DNA of 64,000 nt from contig QBLU01000007.1 of assembly GCA_003241875.1 (NCBI GenBank), positions 23,925-87,924 on the forward strand. Direction: 5' to 3'. Numbering within the stretch: the first letter of the stretch is position 1; each line of letters opens with the position of its first letter. This DNA comes from Alphaproteobacteria bacterium. GTDB taxonomy: Bacteria; Pseudomonadota; Alphaproteobacteria; Sphingomonadales; Sphingomonadaceae. A model generated the notes under the pieces. The model ran no database searches, was not told the DNA's origin, and worked only from the letters and a program-made list of their open reading frames with translations. The translations under genes were made by a program, and so were the position numbers. Positions 17,237-26,470 of this stretch are shown piece by piece.

Positions 17237-17326
17237 TTGGATCTCCTTCGAGCCTTCGCCGCAGGCCGAGCAAATACAGCGGGTGCCGGTCGTGAAACCG
17301 GATGGTTCTGCCTCCGTTACACTCAA

Positions 17327-17811
17327 ATGCAGGCAACCATGTTTTTCGCCAATGCTCAGGGCATTCTGTGCGTCGTGGTTATCGGGGCGTTGGCTTATGT
17401 AGCGCTGGTGCTGGCGTTGCGGGTGACCGGCAAACGCACGCTGTCGAAACTCAATGCCTTCGACCTCATCGTGACCGTGGCTTTGAGATCGACACTCGCG
17501 ACTGTTCTCCTGTCAAAGGATGTACCCCTTGCCGAAGCATCACCGCGTTTCTCGTGCTGATCCTCCTGCAATATGGGGTGAATTGGACTTCGGTGCGCTC
17601 GAAGCGCGTCAGGAACTGGGTCAAGGCCGAGCCGAGACTGCCGTTTCGGGACGGCGCGTTTCTCGAGCGAGCCATGCGGGAGGAGCGGGTCACCCAGGAC
17701 GAGCTGCTCGCCGCCATCCGCCTGCAAGGTCATGCAGAGGCCGACGCTGTACATTCGGTTGTCCTTGAAACCGATGGCAGCATGAGCGTCACCCAGGCAG
17801 CGCGAAAGTGA
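17327..17811 (+). pseudogene. DUF421 (YetF-like) membrane protein, frameshifted
   Basis: Two frames together give a complete DUF421 protein. The first covers the N-terminal helices and the family motif VTGKRTLSKLNAFDLIVTVA, then runs into a stop after LAEASPRFSC. The second continues with ITAFLVLILLQYGVNW, VRNWVKAEPRLPFRDGAFLE, the segment REERVTQDELLAAIRLQG and VVLETDGSMSV. The break falls near 17537-17539 and one missing base would restore the frame. The usual Gly before STLATVLLSKD is Arg, a further sign of decay, although a sequencing error at the frameshift is possible. The end overlaps the DUF2254 gene as GTGA. Confidence 0.75.
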
Positions 17812-19058
17812 AGGGCTTTGCAGGGTTCCCGGCGGTGGCTGCGCTGGCACGGCTTCGCGACAAATACTGGTTCTTGCCGGCGATGTCGGCGTTTGTCGGG
17901 CTGGTTGCCGGCATTGCCATGGTCGCGCTCGACATCGCGGTCGGCTCCGACTGGCTGGGCCGGTTCGACACGCTCCACGGCAGCCGTCCCGAAGGCGCGC
18001 GGGCCATGCTGTCGACCATCGCCGGCTCCACGATAACCGTTGCCGGCGTGGTCTTCTCGATCACGCTGGCCGCGGTGACCTATGCTTCGGGCCAGCATGG
18101 ACCGCGGCTGCTGACGAACTTTGCGCGCGACCGCGGCAACCAGCTCACGCTCGGCGTCTTCGTCGGCACCTATGTCTACTGCCTCATTGTCCTTCGAACG
18201 ATCCGCAGCGCCGGCGAGGAGGGGCAGGCGCCGGCGTTCGTTCCCCAGATTGCCGTCTACGGCGCGCTGTTGCTGGCACTCGCGTCGATCGCAGTGCTGA
18301 TCTACTTTTTCCACCACGTTACCGAGACGATCCACATCAACAACGTCGTCGCGCGGATCGGGCGCAAGCTGATCCATACGCTGCACGAGCAGGATCAGGA
18401 AAAGGCCGGCGCTGATCCGGTGAAAATGGTTGAACGCAAAATCGGTACCCTGGAAGCCGATGTCCGCGCCGCGCGCCCGGGATATGTCGAGACCATCGAC
18501 CATTCCGAGCTGTCCGAACTGGCGACCGAACACGGCGCCTATATCCGATTGCGCTGCCGCCCCGGCGATTTCGTGCAGATCGGAACGCCGCTGTTGACGG
18601 TGGTGTCCGGCAATGCACTGCCGCCCAAGGCTAGCGGTGCGTTGCGGGCGGCTCTCACGATCGGCGACCGGCGCACCGATTTGCAGGACCTGCGCTTCGG
18701 CTTTGACGAACTCACCGAGATCGCCATCCGGGCTCTGTCTCCCGGCATCAACGATCCTTTCACAGCCATCGCCTGCATCGATTGGTTGTCCGCTGCACTT
18801 TTGGAGTGCGAGAAGTCCATCGCTCCGGCAGTTGCCGAAGCACCGGGGCTGGCACCCCTGGTCCAGACTTTGCCGCTCACCTTCAGCGATTTTGTTGCCG
18901 TTACCTTTGGGCGAATGCGCCAGCATGCAGCGACCGAAGGCAGCGTGAAGGCAGCGGCCCTGGCGGCGCTCACAGGCCTGGCCGCAAACGCCACATCGCC
19001 TGCCGACACGTCCGTTCTGTTGGTGGAGGCAGCGCAGCTCGAGCGGGTCGAACCATGA
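17808..19058 (+). CDS. DUF2254 family membrane protein
   Basis: A 416-residue inner-membrane protein of unknown function. The N-terminal half has about four transmembrane segments, including FLPAMSAFVGLVAGIAMVAL and a second with the characteristic MLSTIAGSTITVAGVVFSIT followed by ASGQHGPRLL. The C-terminal half is soluble, with the conserved GYVETID and AIRALSPGINDPFTA motifs. Length and motifs match the family. The GTG start at 17808 overlaps the stop of the broken DUF421 gene, so the two were probably co-transcribed membrane-stress genes. Function is not established for the family. Confidence 0.88.
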   Translation: MKGFAGFPAVAALARLRDKYWFLPAMSAFVGLVAGIAMVALDIAVGSDWLGRFDTLHGSRPEGARAMLSTIAGSTITVAGVVFSITLAAVTYASGQHGPRLLTNFARDRGNQLTLGVFVGTYVYCLIVLRTIRSAGEEGQAPAFVPQIAVYGALLLALASIAVLIYFFHHVTETIHINNVVARIGRKLIHTLHEQDQEKAGADPVKMVERKIGTLEADVRAARPGYVETIDHSELSELATEHGAYIRLRCRPGDFVQIGTPLLTVVSGNALPPKASGALRAALTIGDRRTDLQDLRFGFDELTEIAIRALSPGINDPFTAIACIDWLSAALLECEKSIAPAVAEAPGLAPLVQTLPLTFSDFVAVTFGRMRQHAATEGSVKAAALAALTGLAANATSPADTSVLLVEAAQLERVEP

Positions 19059-19127
19059 GGCTGGCGGCCCTTGCTGACGTAGCAAAGTCGTCCCTGCGGC
19101 ATATGCTAGCGTCGCGGCTGCAGCGGG

Positions 19128-19370
19128 CTATCGCGCCAACGGGCGGTAGAACTTCGGCCGGGACATCAAGTCGCCGATCGAGTGGTCGCCGGTGTCGTAT
19201 ACGCGGCGCAGTTCCTTGCTCTGAATCGCCGACAGCGGCGGCTGCTTTCCCGTCAACTTGCCCTTGGCTACCCGCCATGCGCGCCGCTTGCGGACACCCT
19301 CAGTGGCTGGACGTGCGAGCCCAGCCTGGCCACCACCGATGACAACGACGTCCTTTTCGATTAGGGTCAC
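19128..19370 (-). pseudogene. Chimeric scar: start of an ArsO-like FAD monooxygenase joined to a resolvase C-terminus
   Basis: The first 20 codons (from GTG 19370) read [20 protein letters not shown], the FAD Rossmann start of flavin monooxygenases such as ArsO found in ars operons. The frame then passes directly into EGVRKRRAWRVAKGKLTGKQ ... SKELRRVYDTGDHSIGDLM and RPKFYRPL, which matches the C-terminal helix-turn-helix of serine resolvases, with a few residues missing before RPKFYR. The best reading is a deletion that fused a monooxygenase start to a transposon resolvase end. It follows arsH immediately on the same strand, so the original operon may have been arsR-arsC-acr3-arsH-arsO. A functional product is unlikely. 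Confidence 0.6.
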
Positions 19371-20143
19371 GACCGCTTGGCTTGCGGTGCCGTCGCGATC
19401 GAGGACAGGTCGGTCGCGGCGTCGATGGCGATGCCGGCTTCTTTCCGTTCCGAATAGCGATCGACCAGTTGCGCCGCGTGCGGCCGCATCAGGATCGTGA
19501 AGCGCACAAGCTCCTCCATGACATCGACGATGCGGTCGTAATAGGCCGATGGCTTCATGCGGCCGTCGTCGTCGAACTCGGTGAAGGCCTTGGCGACACT
19601 CGACTGGTTGGGGATGGTGAACATCCGCATCCAGCGGCCGAGCACGCGCAGCGTGTTGACACTGTTGAACGATTGCGAGCCGGCCGAGACCTGCATCACC
19701 GCCAGCGTGCGGCCCTGCGTCGGTCGCATGCCGCCATAGCTGAGCGGCAAATGGTCGATCTGGGTTTTCATGATGCCGGTGACCTGGCCATGGCGTTCCG
19801 GGCTGCACCAGACATGGCCTTCCGACCACATTGAATGCGCCCGCAGCTCGGCAACGGCGGGGTGATCGTCATTGGCGACCTGGTCGGGGAGCGGCAGGTC
19901 GCAGGGATCGAAGATGCGGGTTTCGCAGCCGAAGAATTGCAGGATACGCGCGGCTTCCTCGACGCACAGGCGCGAATAGGAGCGTTCCCGGAGCGAGCCA
20001 TACAACAGCAGGATACGCGGCGGCGGTTCGTCGGGCCCGAGCCCCTGCGCGGGGCGAAGATGCACGAACGCCGGGTTGAGCGCTGGCAGATAATCGGGAT
20101 CGGCGAGGGTGCGCAGGCGGGTCAGCATCGTGGTGTCGCTCAT
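19367..20143 (-). CDS. arsH: ArsH, NADPH-dependent FMN reductase / organoarsenical oxidase
   Basis: A 258-residue flavodoxin-fold protein. The FMN phosphate loop is [17 protein letters not shown] and the family-specific stretches [31 protein letters not shown] and [15 protein letters not shown] are present. ArsH oxidises trivalent organoarsenicals to the less toxic pentavalent forms and reduces various acceptors with NADPH. The ATG at 20143 overlaps the acr3 stop as ATGA. It is the last intact gene of the ars operon. Confidence 0.94.
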   Translation of the reverse strand: MSDTTMLTRLRTLADPDYLPALNPAFVHLRPAQGLGPDEPPPRILLLYGSLRERSYSRLCVEEAARILQFFGCETRIFDPCDLPLPDQVANDDHPAVAELRAHSMWSEGHVWCSPERHGQVTGIMKTQIDHLPLSYGGMRPTQGRTLAVMQVSAGSQSFNSVNTLRVLGRWMRMFTIPNQSSVAKAFTEFDDDGRMKPSAYYDRIVDVMEELVRFTILMRPHAAQLVDRYSERKEAGIAIDAATDLSSIATAPQAKRS

Positions 20144-21219
20144 GCCGTACGCGCCGACGGCTCGACGAAGCTGTCGGCAAAGAACCGCCGGCCGATCGAC
20201 GTCGCGACACCGACAAGCAGGATGAGCACCGGGACTTCGACGAGTGGCCCGATGACGGCGGCGAAAGCCACTGGCGAGGCAAGGCCGAACGCCGAGATCG
20301 AAACGGCAATCGCCAGCTCGAAATTGTTGGAGGCGGCGGTGAACGACAGCGCCGTTGCCCGTTGGTAGTCGGCGCCGGCCTTCTTCGCGAGGGTGAAGCT
20401 CAAAAGGAACATGAACAGGAAGAACAGCACGAGCGGGATGCCGATGCGGACGGCATCGAACGGCAGGGCGAGGATTTCGCCGCCCTTCAGGCTGAACATC
20501 GCGACGATGGTGAACAGCAGCGCGAACAGCGTGATCGGGCTGATGCGCGGGATGAAGACGGTGCGATACCAGTTGTCGCCATATCTTGCGGTCAGGGTGC
20601 GGCGCGTCAGATAGCCGGCCAGAAACGGAATGCCGAGGTAGGTGAGCACCGCTGTGGCAATGGTAATGAAGCTGACATCGACGATCTGCGCTTCGACGCC
20701 GAACAGCGGTGGCAGCACGGTGAGGTAGAACCAGGCGAACGGCGCATAGAAGAAGATCTGGAACACCGAGTTGAAGGCCACCAGCCCGGCGACATATTGG
20801 CCGCTGCCGCCGGCAAGCTGATTCCAGACCAGCACCATGGCGATGCACGGCGCGAGGCCGATGAGGATCAGCCCGGTCATATAGGCGGGCTGATCGCGCA
20901 ACAGGGTGATGGCGAGCAGGAACATGACCGCCGGGCCGACCACCCAGGACACGAACAGCGACAGCCCAAGGATCGTGCGATCCCGGAAAACCTGCCCCAG
21001 TTCCTCGTACTTCACCTTGGCCAGCGGCGGGAACATCATCAGGATCAGCCCGATCGCGATGGGGATGCTGGTGTCGCCGACGGACATCGCATCCAGGGCC
21101 CTTGGCACAGCCTCGAAGTAGGTCCCGATGGCAATGCCCAGCGCCATCGCGGCGAAGATCCAAAGTGTCAGGTAACGATCGAGGAACGACAGGCGGCGCG
21201 GCGCCACGGCAGTTGTCAT
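20140..21219 (-). CDS. acr3: Acr3-type arsenite efflux transporter
   Basis: A 359-residue inner-membrane transporter of the BASS/ACR3 superfamily with about ten helices. The essential Cys in helix 4 is present in [17 protein letters not shown] and the second conserved region, [10 protein letters not shown], is visible. It expels As(III), and possibly Sb(III), made by ArsC. It overlaps arsC and arsH by four bases on either side. Confidence 0.95.
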   Translation of the reverse strand: MTTAVAPRRLSFLDRYLTLWIFAAMALGIAIGTYFEAVPRALDAMSVGDTSIPIAIGLILMMFPPLAKVKYEELGQVFRDRTILGLSLFVSWVVGPAVMFLLAITLLRDQPAYMTGLILIGLAPCIAMVLVWNQLAGGSGQYVAGLVAFNSVFQIFFYAPFAWFYLTVLPPLFGVEAQIVDVSFITIATAVLTYLGIPFLAGYLTRRTLTARYGDNWYRTVFIPRISPITLFALLFTIVAMFSLKGGEILALPFDAVRIGIPLVLFFLFMFLLSFTLAKKAGADYQRATALSFTAASNNFELAIAVSISAFGLASPVAFAAVIGPLVEVPVLILLVGVATSIGRRFFADSFVEPSARTA

Positions 21220-21734
21220 GACGTCACCTTCGGGGCGCTGGCACCGTCGCTGCGGCCGATCTCCTGCAAGCGGCGGCGGAGTTCAGCCTGATCAAGGTCG
21301 GCGATCGCCAACGCCAGCAGTATGTCGAGGCGGGTCTCGAGATGGCGGGCCGCCTTCAAAAAGGCCGCGCGCTGACCTTCGCCAGTGACCGCGGCAGGAT
21401 CGTCGATCCCCCAATGGGCGGTCATCGGGTGACCAGGCCAGATCGGGCAGGACTCGCCTGCCGCGTCATCACAGACGGTGAAGATGAAATCGAAGTCAGG
21501 AGCGTCAGACCCCGCAAACTCGTCCCAGATTTTCGAGCGCAGGCCCGTCGTCGGCAGCCCAAGATCGGCGAGGACCTCGAGCGCCACCGGGTGCACCTTG
21601 CCCTTCGGATAGCTGCCGGCGCTGAACGCCTTGAACCGCCCGGCGCCATGATGATTGAGCAGGGCCTCGCCGAGGATCGAGCGCGCCGAATTTCCGGTGC
21701 ACAGAAAGAGGACATTGCAGACGCGATCGGTCAT
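21216..21734 (-). CDS. arsC: Arsenate reductase, low-molecular-weight phosphatase type
   Basis: A 172-residue cytoplasmic arsenate reductase. The active-site loop [13 protein letters not shown] starts at Cys12, and a Cys pair at about 88 and 96 ([14 protein letters not shown]) gives the three-cysteine relay of the thioredoxin/mycothiol-type ArsC family. It converts As(V) to As(III) for export by Acr3. The ATG at 21734 overlaps the arsR stop; the longer open frame has no support. Confidence 0.93.
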   Translation of the reverse strand: MTDRVCNVLFLCTGNSARSILGEALLNHHGAGRFKAFSAGSYPKGKVHPVALEVLADLGLPTTGLRSKIWDEFAGSDAPDFDFIFTVCDDAAGESCPIWPGHPMTAHWGIDDPAAVTGEGQRAAFLKAARHLETRLDILLALAIADLDQAELRRRLQEIGRSDGASAPKVTS

Positions 21735-22084
21735 CGGTCGGCTCCGGCAAGGGCGGGTTGGCAGGCGGGGACGCTCAGCAAATCGTCGCAAAGCGCGGGG
21801 TTGCCTTGGCAGCAATCGGCCATAAGGAAGCCGAGGAGGCCGCGCATGCCGTCGAAGTTGACTGTGTAGCGGATCAGCCGGCTCTCCCGTTGCGAAACAA
21901 CGAGATCCGCGCGCTCCAGCGTGGCGAGATGATGCGACATCGTTGATCCCGGGACGCCTATATGCTCGGCGATACTACCGGCAACCATGCCCTCCGGTCC
22001 CGCACGCACGAGCAGCCGGAAGACTGCCAGGCGGGTCTCCTGAGCGAGCGCAGCGAGTGCCACGACGGCACGAGATTGGTCCAC
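21731..22084 (-). CDS. arsR: ArsR-family arsenic-responsive repressor
   Basis: A 117-residue winged-helix repressor. The recognition helix region is IAEHIGVPGSTMSHHLATLE, followed by the wing VVSQRESRLIRYTVN, and a C-terminal Cys cluster ADCCQGNPALC probably binds As(III). A GTG at 22084 is preferred over the TTG at 22090 because GGGAG lies six bases before the GTG and abuts the TTG. It heads the ars operon and should repress it from the two palindromes just upstream. Confidence 0.92.
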   Translation of the reverse strand: MDQSRAVVALAALAQETRLAVFRLLVRAGPEGMVAGSIAEHIGVPGSTMSHHLATLERADLVVSQRESRLIRYTVNFDGMRGLLGFLMADCCQGNPALCDDLLSVPACQPALAGADR

Positions 22085-22104
22085 TTGCAACTCCCGTCAA
22101 CGAT

Positions 22105-22164
22105 TCGATGGTGATCGAAATATCAGGTTGCAAGCGAATGTCTCGATGTTTCTACAAACATCGA
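22105..22164. promoter_or_regulatory. Tandem ArsR operator palindromes upstream of the ars operon
   Basis: A perfect inverted repeat TCGATGTTT-CTAC-AAACATCGA lies at 22143-22164, and a shorter one with the same half-site and spacing, TCGAT-GGTG-ATCGA, at 22105-22118. Both lie 20-80 bases before the arsR start. Half-sites with TCGA and AT-rich flanks are what ArsR-family repressors of proteobacteria recognise. The region around them is AT-rich compared with its surroundings, as expected for a promoter. Confidence 0.72.
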
Positions 22165-22485
22165 AATGTCTTGTGCCATCCAGCATCGGCGCGGTGGAGA
22201 ATATGGTCGCTCGCGTACTGCCAGGGTCACGAAGCCGGCATGTCATCAGCCGCACGCATGTGTGTAACAGCGCCGATTGCAAAGCCGGTCTTGTCGTGGA
22301 GCGCGAGCTGCGCCGGCCTTGACGAACGCCTCGATGGGCAGCGAGCTTCGGCGACTGGTCGCGACGTGCAAGGCGAGTAGCCCCGACGGCCAGATGACCC
22401 TGATCCAGATGGTGCAGAAATCAGCCGGTCGCTGCTTGGCATCATGGCACTCAATTGGCTGAGCTGCCGCCATGCCTTCCGTGCA
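22165..22485. other. Non-coding stretch between the ars promoter and an LD-carboxypeptidase gene
   Basis: About 320 bases without a convincing gene. Short frames on both strands have no family resemblance that I can name and no ribosome-binding site. The sequence returns to high GC after the AT-rich operator region. It may hold remnants of a lost gene. Confidence 0.4.
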
Positions 22486-23520
22486 TCACACCACCGCCGG
22501 CTCCAGCAGCCGGATTGTGCCCGCGTCGGCGTCGATTTCAACCATCCCGCCGACAGGCAGGGTGAACTGGTCGGCAATGTGGCCGAACCAGGCGCCCTGA
22601 TAGGCCGGCACGCCTAGCCGCCCGAGGTGATGAACCAGCAGGTCGGTCACGGTGAAGCCGCCATAGCGCCCGCTGCTCGACCCCGTGCAGTTGGTGCACT
22701 GGCCGAACACCACGCCCGCCACCTTGCCCAGCACCCCGGCCTGGCCCAGTTGCGTCAGCATCCGGTCGATTCGGTACTCGGCCTCGTCCACATCCTCCAG
22801 GAACAGGATCGCGCCGGAAAAATCCGGCATGTATTCGGTGCCCGCCAGCGATGTCAGTACGGTGAGGTTGCCGCCCAGCAGGCGCCCGCGCGCTCGCCCG
22901 CCGCCAATGGTCTGGGTGCGCCAGAGCCGTTGCACCAGCCGGTTTTCGCCACCCGGCGGATTGACCAGCAACGGCGCCGCGCCATCAAAGGCAATGGCCC
23001 GGAAATGATCGACCGATGCCGTGCCCCAGGCGCTGCCGGCATTGGGGCCGTGCAGTGTGACAAAGCCGGCCTTGGCGGCAATCGCCATATGCAGCGCAGT
23101 GATGTCGCTGAACCCCAGCACCAGCTTGGGATTGGCCCGGATCATCGGCCAATCCAGAAGCGGCAGCATCCGGGCACTGCCCCAGCCGCCGCGCACCGCG
23201 AACACCGCCTTGACCTGCGGATCGCGGAACATGGCGTTCACATCGGCGGCGCGGCTTTCGTCGGTGCCACCCAGATAGCCGTGGCGGCTCGCCAGGTTGG
23301 GCGCGCGCCTGGGGTTCAGCCCCATGGCGGTTACCATTTCCTCGACCATGGTCAGCTGCATCGCCTCGTCGCTGGCTGATGCCGGTTCGATCAGGCCGAC
23401 GGTGTCCCCGGGGCGTAGGCGGCGCGGCTTGACACTCCTGCCCGCCGGTAGGGCTGCATGCAACGGCGCCGCTGCCGCCATCGCAAGCGTCGCCATGACG
23501 TCGCGCCGGGAAAACTGCAT
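22486..23520 (-). CDS. LD-carboxypeptidase (peptidase S66 family), Tat-exported
   Basis: A 344-residue serine peptidase of the LdcA/MccF family, which trims the terminal D-Ala of murein tetrapeptides or cleaves related amide bonds. The N-terminus MQFSRRDVMATLAMAAAAPL is a twin-arginine signal with a likely cut after LHA. The family features are RLRPGDTVGLIEPAS, the nucleophile Ser in LVLGFSDITALH, AVRGGWGSARMLPLLDW, ILFLEDVDE with the catalytic Glu, and a final AWFGHIADQFTLPVG carrying the catalytic His. ATG 23520 has AAGGG close upstream; the longer frame would hide the signal peptide. Confidence 0.9.
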   Translation of the reverse strand: MQFSRRDVMATLAMAAAAPLHAALPAGRSVKPRRLRPGDTVGLIEPASASDEAMQLTMVEEMVTAMGLNPRRAPNLASRHGYLGGTDESRAADVNAMFRDPQVKAVFAVRGGWGSARMLPLLDWPMIRANPKLVLGFSDITALHMAIAAKAGFVTLHGPNAGSAWGTASVDHFRAIAFDGAAPLLVNPPGGENRLVQRLWRTQTIGGGRARGRLLGGNLTVLTSLAGTEYMPDFSGAILFLEDVDEAEYRIDRMLTQLGQAGVLGKVAGVVFGQCTNCTGSSSGRYGGFTVTDLLVHHLGRLGVPAYQGAWFGHIADQFTLPVGGMVEIDADAGTIRLLEPAVV

Positions 23521-23735
23521 TATCAGCCCTTTCAGAACCAGGCTCGGCGACGACCAAAAAACTTCGGCGATGTCGTCATGCCATCCCTTTCCGCTGCCCG
23601 CCATCAAACTGTATCGAGCAACCGGTGCAACCTGCCACGGCATGCCCGGCGGATTCCAGCCGCCGCACAAGCCTTTGCAGGCCGATGACCAGGACGCAGG
23701 ATGCGCTTTCCGCGCGGGGCGGAACGCCGCCTCGA

Positions 23736-24644
23736 TTACGCGTTCGACAACCAGTCCTGCTCGCGGGCCCACACGAGCATCGGGGTCGGACGAACCGGCA
23801 GGACGGCCAGTACCGGTCGCAGGTCGACGGCGAGCGGGCTGGTCGGCTGGGCATTGTACCAGCGATAGAATTCGGCGATCCGGTCGTAGATGCTGCCTTC
23901 CGCAAACTGCGCGGAGCCGGTGACGAGGCGGCTCATCGAAGCTGCGAATTCATCGGGCAAGAGGCTGCGAAAGACGACCTGACGGCCGAGCGCGGTGCTG
24001 AGCCGCGCGGCGACATCGTCACCGACCAGGATTTCGGGGCCGCCGACGAGATACTGTCGACCCGGATTGGCCAGTTCATAGGCGGCGACCATGTAGGCGG
24101 CGATATCATCCTGAGCGACCCAGGAAATGCGCAGGTCCGGTTTGCACGGATAGGCGAAGATGCCGTGGTTGACGACGGCCGGCTTGGCCCAGATGCGGAC
24201 GATATTGTCCATGAACACGGCAGACCGGATGAACACGCAGCGGATGCCCGATGCCTCCAGTTCGCGTTCAATGTCGCGGCGTCCGTCATGCGCCGACAGC
24301 CCCAGGTCCTCGTCCATCACCACGCAGCTGGTGTGAAACACGATCCGCTGTACCCCCGCTCGCCTTGCCGCCGCCGCGATGCCGCGCCCCATCGTCACCG
24401 CATAGGCGCGGTCGAAGGTGAAAGGCAGGTGCATGACGATGCCGTCGCAACCCATGGCCGCATCATCGAGGCTCGACTGGTCGTCGAAATCGGCGGCTAC
24501 GGCCTCCACGCCGGGATAGGTCGCAATCGGGAACGCCGCCGGCTTTCGAGTTGCCGCGCGCACGCGATAGCCGCCAGCGAGAAGGCGCTGCAAAAGCGCA
24601 TGGCCCTGGTCTCCCGTCGCCCCGAACACGAGAATGGTCTGCAT
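23736..24644 (-). CDS. NmrA-like NAD(P)-binding protein
   Basis: A protein of about 302 residues with an N-terminal Rossmann motif (ILVFGATGDQGHALLQRLLA) and the NmrA outline: RAATRKPAAFP, GVQRIVFHTSC in place of the SDR active site, and FIRSAVFMDNI later. No YxxxK triad is present, as usual in NmrA proteins, which act as redox-sensing regulators or atypical reductases. GGAG lies seven bases before the ATG at 24644 (a GTG three bases earlier is also possible), and both overlap the stop of the FAD dehydrogenase gene. Its tight coupling to that enzyme suggests an accessory reductase in the same catabolic pathway. Confidence 0.82.
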   Translation of the reverse strand: MQTILVFGATGDQGHALLQRLLAGGYRVRAATRKPAAFPIATYPGVEAVAADFDDQSSLDDAAMGCDGIVMHLPFTFDRAYAVTMGRGIAAAARRAGVQRIVFHTSCVVMDEDLGLSAHDGRRDIERELEASGIRCVFIRSAVFMDNIVRIWAKPAVVNHGIFAYPCKPDLRISWVAQDDIAAYMVAAYELANPGRQYLVGGPEILVGDDVAARLSTALGRQVVFRSLLPDEFAASMSRLVTGSAQFAEGSIYDRIAEFYRWYNAQPTSPLAVDLRPVLAVLPVRPTPMLVWAREQDWLSNA

Positions 24645-26332
24645 CACGCGACTCCATCGAAGTTGCTGGCAGCGGCCGTGCGCCCGGCCAGCCAGCCATA
24701 GGTCAGCGCCGGCCCGAGCGTGCCGCCAGCCCCGGCGTAGATGCCGCCCGTCGGCGCGGCCATGACATTGCCCGCTGCGTAGAGCCCTGGGATCGGCGCC
24801 CCGTCATGGCCGAGCACGCGGCCATGATCGTCGGTGCGCGCGCCGCCGTTCGTGCCGAGCGCACCCATGTGCAACGGCACCGCATAAAACGGAACGGCGG
24901 CGAGCGGGCCCAGCGTCGCCAGGCTGCCGGGCCGGCTGCGGTCGCCGTAGAAGCGATCATATTCGCTGGCGCCGCGCCCGAAATCGCGGTCTTCGCCGCG
25001 CGTCGCGCCGGCGTTGAAGCGCGCCACCGTCGGCGTCAGCGGGTCGCCGGCCATGCCCAGCCGCGCGGCGAGCGACGGCAGGTCGGGTGCCGTGATCATC
25101 CAGTCCGGCACGTCGCTGCCCGGCAGTGCCGTGGCGACGGCGTTGCGCAACTTGTAGTCGTGGTCGAACACCAGCCAGGCTGGCAGGTTGGCATAGCTGT
25201 AGCTGCCCGGATCAAAGGCATGGAAGGCGCCGGCGATTGCCGAATAGTTGACCGCTTCGTTGCAGAAACGCTGGCCGCGGGCATTGACGATGATGCTGCC
25301 CGGCAATGTCCGTTCGATCAGTACCGGCACGGCACGCGGGCTGCCGTCGCCCCAGGTCTGTTCGGTGACGATCGTCGGGCACCACCAGGCGCTGGTCATG
25401 TTGCCGAGATCGGCACCCGCCGCCATGAGCAGGCGCAGCCCGTCGCCGGTATTGGTCGGCGGCGAGGCGGGATGGGCGATCGGGCCGCGCAGGAAACTGC
25501 GCGCCAGTTCCGCGTTCCATTCAAAGCCGCCGGTGGTGACGATGACGCCGCGTCGCGCCGCGAGCTGCTGCGGGCCATCGACCGCCATGATGTCGACGCC
25601 GGTGATCCGGCCGGCGACCTGTGCGAGGCCGGTCACCCGCGCGCCGAGCCGGATGTCGACACCCGTGGCCAGGCACGCCTCCAGCAGCCCGGCCACGAGC
25701 GACTGGCCGAAACCGCGCTCGTCGCGGGCGATGCGGGCGGCCATCACCTCCGGGGCGGGCATTGTCGTCGCACCGCCCAGCGGCGTTTCGGCAAGCGCCA
25801 GCGGATAGGCGGTCGCCACCGCGACCCTGTCCCGCCATTCGCCCAGTTCGCTGTACGGGAACAGGCCGCTGTCGAGCGCTCGCCCGCCCTGCGGCCGCGC
25901 CCCCGGGCGGTCGATGTAATAATCGGGATAGCCGGGCAGCACGGCAAAACGCAGGCGGCTGTTGGCCTCGATGAAGGCGATCGCCGCGGCCGCATGATCG
26001 ACAAACCCGGCCAGCACGTCGCCCCTCAGGTCGCCGCCCTCGAGCGCGCCGAAATAAGCCAGCGCCGCCTCGCGATCATCGGGATCGGCCGGGTCGATAT
26101 GATGATTCATCGGCGCCCAGACGATGCCGCCCGACACGGCCGCGGTGCCACCCAGCTGCTCGGCCTTTTCCAGCAGGATCACGCTCGCGCCGGCCTTAGC
26201 CGCGGCGATTGCCGCGACCATGCCGGCAGCGCCGGCGCCGACGACAATGATGTCGGCGACAGCCGCATCCGGCCGGACTGGTGGCGTCTTTTCCACGCGG
26301 CGATGGAACACCGAGAACTGGTCGCAAGCCAC
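24644..26332 (-). CDS. FAD-dependent dehydrogenase, FrdA/3-ketosteroid-dehydrogenase-like
   Basis: A protein of up to 562 residues of the fumarate reductase/succinate dehydrogenase flavoprotein superfamily. The FAD motif is DIIVVGAGAAGMVAAIAAAK followed by GGTAAVSGGIVWAP, the substrate region GVIVTTGGFEWNAEL, and the closing GLYAAGNVMAAPTGGIYAGA. The GT-G-A features near the C-terminus resemble 3-ketosteroid dehydrogenases and related fumarate-reductase-like dehydrogenases of sphingomonads, which introduce or reduce C=C bonds next to a carbonyl. The exact substrate is not readable. The start is a GTG; a later GTG would shorten it by about 12 residues without touching the fold. Confidence 0.85.
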   Translation of the reverse strand: MACDQFSVFHRRVEKTPPVRPDAAVADIIVVGAGAAGMVAAIAAAKAGASVILLEKAEQLGGTAAVSGGIVWAPMNHHIDPADPDDREAALAYFGALEGGDLRGDVLAGFVDHAAAAIAFIEANSRLRFAVLPGYPDYYIDRPGARPQGGRALDSGLFPYSELGEWRDRVAVATAYPLALAETPLGGATTMPAPEVMAARIARDERGFGQSLVAGLLEACLATGVDIRLGARVTGLAQVAGRITGVDIMAVDGPQQLAARRGVIVTTGGFEWNAELARSFLRGPIAHPASPPTNTGDGLRLLMAAGADLGNMTSAWWCPTIVTEQTWGDGSPRAVPVLIERTLPGSIIVNARGQRFCNEAVNYSAIAGAFHAFDPGSYSYANLPAWLVFDHDYKLRNAVATALPGSDVPDWMITAPDLPSLAARLGMAGDPLTPTVARFNAGATRGEDRDFGRGASEYDRFYGDRSRPGSLATLGPLAAVPFYAVPLHMGALGTNGGARTDDHGRVLGHDGAPIPGLYAAGNVMAAPTGGIYAGAGGTLGPALTYGWLAGRTAAASNFDGVA

Positions 26333-26470
26333 CTATCCAAATATCTAACTGTCAAAACTGTCCACTTGTTGGATCTGCGCAGCCGATCACTAATGCTAGA
26401 CGGTGCTGAATGTCTGCCGACAGGTCCGCCACTAGAGCGATTCGTCGTCGGACTTGGGGGAGCCACGTCG
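26333..26470. promoter_or_regulatory. Divergent promoter region of the catabolic cluster
   Basis: The 138 bases between the FAD dehydrogenase (minus) and TonB receptor (plus) genes include an AT-rich block around 26335-26400, with ATCCAAATATCTAACTGTC, that contrasts with the GC-rich genes and should contain promoters for both directions. GGGGGAG at 26456-26462 is the ribosome site of the receptor gene. No clear palindrome was found. Confidence 0.5.

Noticed and set aside
17118..17336. 72-residue minus-strand frame
   Set aside because: Arg-rich translation with no recognisable family and a start inside the DUF421 gene; the 24-codon frame at 17162-17236 is in another phase and has the ribosome site.
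24551..26470. N-terminal extension of the TonB receptor frame
   Set aside because: The extension is antisense to the FAD dehydrogenase and the signal peptide begins at the ATG at 26471.
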